This document shows positions 14,794 through 19,880 of a stretch of 19,880 bases of DNA, piece by piece (the stretch's first letter is position 1; the number at the start of each line of letters is the position of its first letter). Under the pieces are notes generated by a model. The model was not told the DNA's origin and ran no database searches. It worked only from the letters and a program-made list of their open reading frames with translations. The stretch spans positions 1 through 19,880 of the forward strand of contig CAYUCL010000039.1 in NCBI GenBank assembly GCA_964443325.1. The letters are read 5' to 3'. The translations under genes were made by a program, and so were the position numbers. This stretch comes from DAOUVR01 sp034430535. Its GTDB lineage: Bacteria; Chloroflexota; Dehalococcoidia; E44-bin15.

Positions 14794-15705
14794 ATGAAGA
14801 ACGTACTCATCGTAGGCGGAAGCTATTTTGTCGGCAGGGTTTTCGTTGAGGAATTGAGAAATCACAGTGAATATGCTGTATATGTTATGAACCGGGGCAA
14901 TGCGCCTCTGAACTTTGAGGGCGTAGAGGAGATAGTGTGTGATAGGCACGATGCACTTTCTATAGGTGCCTTTGTGCCGGAGCTGGAGTGGCATGCCGTG
15001 GTTGATTTTTGCGCCTACGAACCGGATGACATCGACCTATTACTCTATAACCTCCCCAGCTCAGTTGAACACTATGTCTATATCAGCACCGCCACTGTAT
15101 ATCAAAACTCGCTGGACCTGCCGATGAAAGAGGACTTCCCCAAACTGGCTGGTCCGCTGCCCGGTCCACATGGCGACTATGCATATAAGAAGTGGCTCAC
15201 CGAACTGAAGCTGAAGGAGCTGTGTGAGGAAAAGGGCATCGCTCATACCTCGTTGCGTCCCGCCTTTATCTATGGCAAATACAATTACGCACCAAGAGAG
15301 TCCTATTTCTTCGACCTCATTGCCGAGAGCAAACCGATAGTTGTGCCTCCGCTGCCCCAGGCGCTCTTCTCAGTAGTGTCGGTGTGGGATGTAGCCAACG
15401 TCTGCATCGCTTGTCTGGGGAACGAGAAGGTTTTCAATTCAGCGTTCAATGTAGCTTCCGAGGGATTGGTCTCGTGTGACCGGATTATAGAGGTCCTGGA
15501 GGAGATAAAGTCCGGCAAGCTCGATATTCAGCGAATGTCCATCGCCGACATAGACAGTCAGAGAATACCATTGCTCTTTCCACTGGAGGAGCAGCTCATT
15601 TATTCCGGCTCACTGCTGCAGGAGATATTGGACTACAAATACATGCCATTTCAGGAAGGGATGAGAAGGGCTTATAACTGGTACTTCAAGATCGATAGCC
15701 AGTGA
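14794..15705 (+). CDS. NAD-dependent epimerase/dehydratase-like protein (SDR family)
   Basis: Extended or atypical short-chain dehydrogenase/reductase, 303 residues, probably acting on a nucleotide sugar or similar; the substrate cannot be told. MKNVLIVGGSYFVGRVFVEE is the nucleotide-binding start, with GGxxFVGR rather than the classic GxxGxxG, as in CSP41-like members. Next come VVDFCAYEPDD, the strand YVYISTATVYQ, a YxxxK catalytic pair in YAYKKWLTE, and LRPAFIYGKYN. Start choice is open: the ATG at 14782 touches AGGAG (14777-14781), whereas the ATG at 14794 has a 12-base spacer and begins right at the nucleotide-binding strand. It lies between the DUF4037 gene and a small unknown gene, probably in one transcript. 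Confidence 0.85.
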   Translation: MKNVLIVGGSYFVGRVFVEELRNHSEYAVYVMNRGNAPLNFEGVEEIVCDRHDALSIGAFVPELEWHAVVDFCAYEPDDIDLLLYNLPSSVEHYVYISTATVYQNSLDLPMKEDFPKLAGPLPGPHGDYAYKKWLTELKLKELCEEKGIAHTSLRPAFIYGKYNYAPRESYFFDLIAESKPIVVPPLPQALFSVVSVWDVANVCIACLGNEKVFNSAFNVASEGLVSCDRIIEVLEEIKSGKLDIQRMSIADIDSQRIPLLFPLEEQLIYSGSLLQEILDYKYMPFQEGMRRAYNWYFKIDSQ

Positions 15706-15757
15706 CACAGGTAAGACCTGCGGGCTTGCGAAAATGACCATTGTGGAGGTGGATCCA

Positions 15758-16168
15758 ATGGAAGAGGTAGAGAGAACAGGTGAGATGGAGTGGTTACAGG
15801 CGCTTCCCCTCTTACAAGACCAGATTGCCATGATAATACGCGCACTTTGTCGGGTTGACGCTGATGGTAATCCGACCGCCAGCTTAGAAGATTACCTGGA
15901 AGCGGTCGAGAAGCTGCCGCCTGTATTAAGCGCTATGGAAAAGGTGCCCAGACCCAGAGCGAAAGAGTTGCGTGAGGCTAAGCAAACATACGAGAAAGGG
16001 TTAGATACCTTTATCAAAGCGGCTCAAAAGGGGGTAAAAGTGCGGGCGGGAGAGTTGTCCACAAAGCAAAGTAGAGTCCAGCTTGCTGACCTGGTCTTCA
16101 ATATGGGGGTGGGAGCTGACCTGATACAAGAAGCGATCAAGACGGCCAACGAATTCTCCAGGGAATAG
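15758..16168 (+). CDS. Hypothetical helical protein
   Basis: I do not recognise this 136-residue protein. It is rich in Glu, Lys, Ala and Leu and appears almost wholly alpha-helical (for example ASLEDYLEAVEKLPPVLSAM and LREAKQTYEKGLDTFIKAAQ). It has no signal peptide, no membrane segment and one cysteine. The ATG at 15758 is preferred to that at 15734 because GGAGGTG at 15745-15751 stands six bases before it. It lies 52 bases after the epimerase-like gene and 40 before the amidohydrolase, all on +, so it is probably a real member of that gene series. Confidence 0.7.
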   Translation: MEEVERTGEMEWLQALPLLQDQIAMIIRALCRVDADGNPTASLEDYLEAVEKLPPVLSAMEKVPRPRAKELREAKQTYEKGLDTFIKAAQKGVKVRAGELSTKQSRVQLADLVFNMGVGADLIQEAIKTANEFSRE

Positions 16169-16208
16169 CTTCTCACACCCCTCATTGTATAGGTTTCGCT
16201 GTTTTACA

Positions 16209-17771
16209 ATGCATCGCATTAATTTTGGCACTTCAGCGGATCTCATTCTCTACAATGCCAGGGTAATAACATTGGATGAGGAATGCCCAGATGCAGAGCT
16301 AGTTGCTATAGAGGGCAATAAGATTCTGGGCGTTGGTGATAAGGACACCCTCGAGCTATTCAAGGGGACGGGAACTAGGCTCATCGATTGTGAAGGAAGG
16401 GCAATAGTTCCGGGCTTCAACGATGCCCATTGCCATCCTTTCTCATTTGCTGCTACTTTGCTCTACGTCGATTGTTCGCCCTTGGCAGTGAAGAATATCG
16501 CTGAGCTTCAAGCTCGTATTGGAGAACAAGCGCAGCAGAAACCCGGGGGCAAATGGGTGAGAGCGGCTAACTACGACGAATCCTCTCTCGCCGAAAGGCA
16601 CCCTCCCAACCGCTGGGAGTTGGACGAAGCATCCCCTCAGCACCCGGTAATTCTTACTCATCGCTCTGGACATGAGTGTGTCTTAAATAGCCGGGCGCTA
16701 CGGCTGGTGGGCATCACAGCAGAGACTCCGGATCCAGTTGGGGGGATCATTCATAAAGAACCTCAAACAGGCGAGCCCAACGGGCTCATATCAGGCAGGA
16801 ATGAGCATGTGGAGTCGGCAATACCTCCCCTGGATGAAGAAGAGCTAGAACAAGGCGTGAGGATTGCTAACCAGCAATACCTCTCGACTGGAATCACTTC
16901 GCTTCAAGACACAACCTGGAGCAACGGGTTGGGTCAATGGAAAAGGTTCCAGCGACTCATAGGTCGGGGAAGCTTGTCGCCCCGGCTTTGCATGCTGATC
17001 GGGGCTGACTCATTGGAGGAGGTTCAAAGCGCTGGTCTATCTATGAGCAATGGCGATAGTCGGTTGCGCCTCGGTGGTGTGAAGTTAGCCCTCGATGAGA
17101 GCACTGGCTGCCTCCATCCGCCTCAAGAAGAGATAGACTACCATGCCCTGCGGGCATATAAAGCTGGCTTTCAGATTGCCTTTCACGCCAGTGACATATA
17201 CATGCTGCAAGCATCACTGGCTGCCATGGAATTCCTCGAAGAGCAGGGTCCCACGGCAAATCGTCGCCATCGTCTGGAGCACTGCGCAGTTTGTCCTCCC
17301 GAGTTACTGGAACGCCTTGGAACAAGCCGAGCTATGGTGGTCTGCCAGCCCTCATTCCTTTACTACAGCGGGCAAAGGTATTTAGACCAAGTCCCCTCTG
17401 AGCAGCTAAGCTGGCTTTATCCTATTGGCTCTTTTCTCAGACAAGGTGTGAGGGTCGCAGGAAGTTCGGATTCGCCGATGGTACCCTGCAACCCCCTGAT
17501 GGGCATCTATGCCGCTGTAACCCGCAAGGTAGATACAGGGCGTACGCTTTCACCCTGGGAGAGCATTTCCGCATTTGAGGCGCTGAAAATGTACACCCTG
17601 AGCGGTGCCTATGCCTCGTTCGAGGAAGGAGTTAAAGGTTCCATAACCCCAGGTAAGCTTGCCGACCTTGCCGTCTTAAGCGGTGACCCTACTCAAATAG
17701 AACCCGAGGAGATAAAGGACATAAGGGTGATAATGACCGTCATAGACGGCAGGGTTGTGTGGGAGGGGTAG
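16209..17771 (+). CDS. YtcJ-like metal-dependent amidohydrolase
   Basis: Amidohydrolase family 3 protein, 520 residues; it hydrolyses C-N bonds in an unknown amide or cyclic substrate. Metal-site residues are visible: H74 and H76 in FNDAHCHPF, H326 in AFHASD, H358 in LEHCAVCP and D421 in GSSDSP. The flanks show the family's outer beta domain: ADLILYNARVITLDE at the start and GSITPGKLADLAVLSGDP then VIDGRVVWEG at the end. The ATG at 16209 fits the family start; the frame continues upstream to a TTG at 16185. No ribosome binding site is seen before it. Last gene before the Crp/Fnr regulator. Confidence 0.9.
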   Translation: MHRINFGTSADLILYNARVITLDEECPDAELVAIEGNKILGVGDKDTLELFKGTGTRLIDCEGRAIVPGFNDAHCHPFSFAATLLYVDCSPLAVKNIAELQARIGEQAQQKPGGKWVRAANYDESSLAERHPPNRWELDEASPQHPVILTHRSGHECVLNSRALRLVGITAETPDPVGGIIHKEPQTGEPNGLISGRNEHVESAIPPLDEEELEQGVRIANQQYLSTGITSLQDTTWSNGLGQWKRFQRLIGRGSLSPRLCMLIGADSLEEVQSAGLSMSNGDSRLRLGGVKLALDESTGCLHPPQEEIDYHALRAYKAGFQIAFHASDIYMLQASLAAMEFLEEQGPTANRRHRLEHCAVCPPELLERLGTSRAMVVCQPSFLYYSGQRYLDQVPSEQLSWLYPIGSFLRQGVRVAGSSDSPMVPCNPLMGIYAAVTRKVDTGRTLSPWESISAFEALKMYTLSGAYASFEEGVKGSITPGKLADLAVLSGDPTQIEPEEIKDIRVIMTVIDGRVVWEG

Positions 17772-17831
17772 CAACCTCTTCTGAGTTCGCTTCAACACAG
17801 CGATTACTCTGAACGCCTGCAAAGAGACTGC

Positions 17832-18542
17832 ATGTGCTATACTTTATCCGTGGAGCATGTTGCCAGAGCCGAGATTCTAAAAAGGTCGCTGATTTTTTCC
17901 AGTTTGAGTGAAGGTGAACTCGCCGAGCTGTGTGAAATCGCTGTCGAGCGCGGTTTCAATACGGGCGAGTTCGTATTTTGGGACGGGGATGATCCTGACT
18001 GGTTCTACGTCATTGCTGACGGGCAGATAAAGGTTCTCAAACATTCTTCGTCGGGGAAAGATTTTATCATCGCCTTTTTCGGCCCTGGCGAGATGTTCGG
18101 CGAGGTTGCCGTTTTCGAGAACAAGCCCTATCCTGCTTCAGCCCAAGCCGTAGCTGATACACAAGTACTGGGAATCAAGAGAGAGGAATTTCTATCTTTC
18201 CTTGCCCATCGCCCTGATGTAGCCCTGCGGATTATCTATGTATTGGGAGGGAGGCTGAGGGATGCCCAGGGTCGGCTTAGAGACATTGCTGGAGAGAGAG
18301 TTGAGCAGCGCCTTGCCAGAGTACTGCTCATGCTCTATTCAAAACTTGGCACCAATCTGCCCTTCACCCGGCAGGAGATCGCCGACATGGCCGGGACCAC
18401 TACCGAGACTGCGATCCGGGTTATGAGCCGCCTGAAGGACGGAGGCATCATTCGTTCCGCCAGGGGGAAAACGATCATCCTCGATGAGACCAAGCTCAGG
18501 TTACTGAGCGAAGGCCCACCACAAGTATGGAACCCCAGATAA
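17832..18542 (+). CDS. Crp/Fnr-family transcriptional regulator
   Basis: DNA-binding regulator with an N-terminal cyclic-nucleotide-binding-type beta barrel (about 20-130: LIFSSLSEGELAEL, GEFVFWDGDDPDWFYVIADG, FFGPGEMFGEVAVFE), a long dimer helix, and a C-terminal winged helix (FTRQEIADMAGTTTETAIRVMSRL). The segment PYPASAQA stands where CRP has the cAMP-binding Arg-Ser pair, so cAMP is unlikely to be the ligand. Only two cysteines are present, too few for an FNR [4Fe-4S] cluster. The effector is unknown. Two starts are possible: the ATG at 17832, and the GTG at 17850, which lies seven bases after a TGCTATACT extended -10 box. Possible targets are itself and the Fe-S operon downstream. Confidence 0.92.
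   Translation: MCYTLSVEHVARAEILKRSLIFSSLSEGELAELCEIAVERGFNTGEFVFWDGDDPDWFYVIADGQIKVLKHSSSGKDFIIAFFGPGEMFGEVAVFENKPYPASAQAVADTQVLGIKREEFLSFLAHRPDVALRIIYVLGGRLRDAQGRLRDIAGERVEQRLARVLLMLYSKLGTNLPFTRQEIADMAGTTTETAIRVMSRLKDGGIIRSARGKTIILDETKLRLLSEGPPQVWNPR
17835..17843 (+). promoter_or_regulatory. Candidate extended -10 promoter of the Crp/Fnr gene
   Basis: TGCTATACT (TATACT at 17838-17843) is identical to the -10 region of the argF operon. It lies inside the longer reading of the gene. If used, transcription would begin about at the GTG of 17850, giving a leaderless message for a protein six residues shorter. Confidence 0.4.
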
Positions 18543-18546
18543 AGGA

Positions 18547-18635
18547 GTAGGGTGGGTGAAATGGAACCCACCTTCTCAAATATAGCTGGAAATGGTGGGG
18601 TTCGCCCTTCCGCTGAAAGGCTGCACCCACCCTAC
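18547..18635. repeat. GTAGGGTGGGTG/CACCCACCCTAC inverted repeat element (F)
   Basis: The 12-base ends GTAGGGTGGGTG (18547-18558) and CACCCACCCTAC (18624-18635) are a perfect inverted pair. Inside are GGTGGGT/ACCCACC (18551-18557 with 18566-18572) and a GCCCTTCCGCTGAAAGGC arm, so alternative foldings compete. It starts four bases after the regulator's stop codon, so it would be the 3' end of that message. Confidence 0.8.
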
Positions 18636-18659
18636 ATGTCTTCGGCGTTGTCCAATAAT

Positions 18660-18730
18660 GTAGTTGCCCATCCTTCTCTGAAGGATTGGGCAGCTTGGCC
18701 TGATCCTTCCGCTGAAGGACAGGCAACTAC
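18660..18730. repeat. GTAGTTGCC/GGCAACTAC three-way-junction repeat (G)
   Basis: Ends GTAGTTGCC (18660-18668) and GGCAACTAC (18722-18730) pair perfectly. Inside are hairpins TCCTTC/GAAGGA (18671-18685, extended by CCCA/TGGG) and GCCTG-TCCTTC/GAAGGA-CAGGC. It has the same plan as the GGGTAG family with different arm sequences. Confidence 0.8.
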
Positions 18731-18774
18731 GAAAATTGGTAGAGGTTGGGGTGTGGCAGCCGCTTCACCTATCG

Positions 18775-18832
18775 GGGGTAGGTTGGAGCATCCGCTCCAA
18801 CCACGCCTAGAGCAGATGCTCTAGGCTACCCC
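18775..18832. repeat. Intact inverted copy (E) of the GGGTAG/CTACCC repeat
   Basis: GGGGTAG...CTACCCC with hairpins GGTTGGAGC/GCTCCAACC and GCCTAGAGCA/TGCTCTAGGC, the reverse-complement orientation of copy C with the same arm sequences. ATTTTT directly follows (18833-18838), so on the + strand it could act as an intrinsic terminator. Confidence 0.85.
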
Positions 18833-18950
18833 ATTTTTACTATTAGCGTTGCCTCCCGGTGATGATTCACATCTTTTGCCAACAGAGCCTGATAAATCAG
18901 GCAACTACAAACATTGAGATTGAGGGAGGCATCTACACCCTCACCCAACC

Positions 18951-19088
18951 CTCTCCCGTCGAGGGAGAGTGAAGCTAGTCCTCCCTCCCCTTGAGGGAGG
19001 GAGTTAGAGGGAGGGGGAAATTTCACCCTCACCCTTCAACAAGCTCAGGACAGGCCCTTGGCCTCTCCCATCGAGGTAGAGGGAGCAT
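18951..19088. repeat. Cluster of CTCTCCC/GGGAGAG hairpins with a TTCAACAAGCTCAGG fragment
   Basis: CTCTCCC (18951-18957) pairs with GGGAGAG (18963-18969). CTCCCTCCC (18981-18989) pairs with GGGAGGGAG (18995-19003). A CAACAAGCTCAGGACAGGC fragment and a further CTCTCCC...GTAGAGGG stretch follow. Between the regulator and the next gene (18543-19174) I see only repeats and no supported gene. Confidence 0.55.
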
Positions 19089-19174
19089 CCTTGGGGGAGG
19101 GAAATGGTGCGCTTATATGATTCAAATCATGGTAAGCCGTACAGCCATGCTTTATAGTGATTTTGGAAGTTGAG

Positions 19175-19411
19175 ATGAGCTATCCATGTCCCAGCAAAGA
19201 TAACAGAGACTTGCGGGTTGGACTCTACAAGTGTCCGAACTGCGGCTATGGAGTAGAAATCTTTTCCGACGAGGTCAAGGCAAAGTGCTCACAATGTGGT
19301 GAAACGGTTTATCGAGAAAATCTACCGCCTTGTATCGACTGGTGTGCGTCGGCCCTCCAGTGCCTGGGAGAGGAATATGGTGGTGGCACAAGACAGGAAC
19401 GAAGTCATTGA
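19175..19411 (+). CDS. Small cysteine-rich zinc-ribbon-like protein
   Basis: I do not recognise a named family for this 78-residue protein. It has ten residues able to bind metal as Cys or nearby: C5, the ribbon pairs C20/C23 (YKCPNCGYG) and C38/C41 (KCSQCGE), and a final C53, C57, C63 group in PPCIDWCASALQCLGEE. The two CxxC pairs suggest a zinc ribbon; the last group could bind a second metal or Fe-S site. The ATG at 19175 has GGAAG a few bases upstream and is preferred to the GTG at 19157. Another small Cys protein follows after 24 bases, then a ferredoxin-type gene, so the three probably form one operon. Confidence 0.75.
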   Translation: MSYPCPSKDNRDLRVGLYKCPNCGYGVEIFSDEVKAKCSQCGETVYRENLPPCIDWCASALQCLGEEYGGGTRQERSH

Positions 19412-19435
19412 GACAACACTGAGGAGGTAAATCCA

Positions 19436-19642
19436 ATGGTGGACGCAACGCCTGAATCTCGGAACGACACTAACCTGACGCTCGAAGAAGAACTGCAAGC
19501 ATCCTTGGTTAACGGCAGGCTCCCTTGCGCTGTAGCGTTCAAGGTAGCCAGGAAGCTTAAAGTCAGTCCCAGGCAGGTTGGCGAAACGGCGAACAAGCTG
19601 GACATAAAAATCGTTAGTTGCCAGCTGGGTTGTTTCCCGTAG
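19436..19642 (+). CDS. Small HTH-like protein with C-terminal CQLGCF motif
   Basis: A 68-residue protein of unknown function. The middle (FKVARKLKVSPRQVGETANK then LDIK) looks like a helix-turn-helix, preceded by LPCAVA and followed by a terminal CQLGCFP. Cysteines at 31, 62 and 66 could bind a metal or sense redox state. I recall similar small proteins with a CQLGCF ending in anaerobes, but no assigned role. The ribosome binding site GAGGAGGT (19421-19428) is strong, eight bases before the ATG. It lies 24 bases after the zinc-ribbon gene, suggesting co-transcription. Confidence 0.75.
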   Translation: MVDATPESRNDTNLTLEEELQASLVNGRLPCAVAFKVARKLKVSPRQVGETANKLDIKIVSCQLGCFP

Positions 19643-19734
19643 CAGGTATTACGGACTGGCCTGCGATGAGCCTCGGCATCGCCCAGCGCGTGGTTATGAA
19701 CCTGGCGTTAGTCAAGCGTTAGCGGAGGTGTGAG

Positions 19735-19880
19735 ATGACAACAAAGGTTTTGAGGAAGGTCATTAGAATCGACGAGGACAAGTGCAACGGCTGTGGCGAC
19801 TGCGTCCCAGCATGCGCCGAGGGGGCTATTCAGATTATCGGTGGCAAGGCGAAGCTCATTAGTGAGAGATACTGCGATGG
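19735..19880 (+). CDS. 4Fe-4S ferredoxin-type protein (5' part only)
   Basis: The first 48 codons are present; the gene runs off the window. A CxxCxxCxxxC cluster motif is visible at C17, C20, C23 and C27 (DKCNGCGDCVPACAEGAI), and another cysteine at 47 begins what is probably a second cluster. The start has a good GGAGGTG ribosome binding site (19724-19730). The full product may be a dicluster ferredoxin or a longer fusion. It follows the two small cysteine proteins on the same strand, 92 bases after the second. Confidence 0.85.
   Translation, partial: MTTKVLRKVIRIDEDKCNGCGDCVPACAEGAIQIIGGKAKLISERYCD

Noticed and set aside
18552..18824. Open frame of 90 codons after the Crp/Fnr gene
   Set aside because: It runs through three palindromic repeat elements; the protein is repeat-derived and of no recognisable kind.
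19666..19722. Possible 18-codon frame before the ferredoxin-type gene
   Set aside because: Too short, no ribosome binding site and no similarity I can recognise; it may be chance.

Overview
The window looks like a chromosomal piece of an uncultured anaerobic bacterium, most likely a Chloroflexota member near the Dehalococcoidia. This rests on remembered family resemblance, several Fe-S/ferredoxin-type proteins and intergenic repeats of a kind often seen in such draft genomes; nothing in the window proves it. A run of ten Ns at 5990-5999 shows it comes from a draft scaffold, so adjacency across that point is not certain.

Left part (1-5989): dnaJ and rsmE on the + strand, meeting tail to tail a minus-strand operon argF-der-plsY-gpsA. 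All four operon genes are joined by 4-nt ATGA overlaps, and the operon has an extended -10 promoter in front of argF. These are housekeeping functions: chaperone, 16S rRNA methylation, ornithine carbamoyltransferase, ribosome-assembly GTPase and glycerol-phosphate/phosphatidate synthesis.

Middle (6000-12167): a BrnT-like toxin and a ribbon-helix-helix antitoxin with an unusual long C-terminal part. They are driven by a consensus sigma70 promoter whose spacer holds a perfect 18-bp palindrome, and an intrinsic terminator follows. After a repeat-filled gap come polA (all proofreading residues kept), mutM and a radical SAM protein carrying two [4Fe-4S] ferredoxin motifs and a [2Fe-2S] domain in front of its radical SAM core.

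Right part (12168-19880): a looser accessory series, all on +. It holds a TPR protein of about eight 42-residue repeats, a DUF4037-type protein, an atypical SDR/epimerase, an unknown helical protein, a YtcJ-like amidohydrolase and a Crp/Fnr-family regulator. At the edge are a small zinc-ribbon-like protein, a small Cys-containing HTH-like protein and the start of a 4Fe-4S ferredoxin-type protein, probably one operon.

The most striking non-coding structure is a set of dispersed elements in nearly every larger intergenic gap. Each is bounded by GTAG...CTAC-type inverted ends enclosing two internal hairpins, so it can fold as a three-way junction. At least five copies of one subfamily (two of them degenerate or truncated) and three of related subfamilies are visible, mixed with other palindromic repeats (TCATTGCGAG type, TTCGACAAGCTCAGG type, CCCTCTCCC/GGGAGAGGG type). 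No tRNA, rRNA, CRISPR array or transposase was seen.
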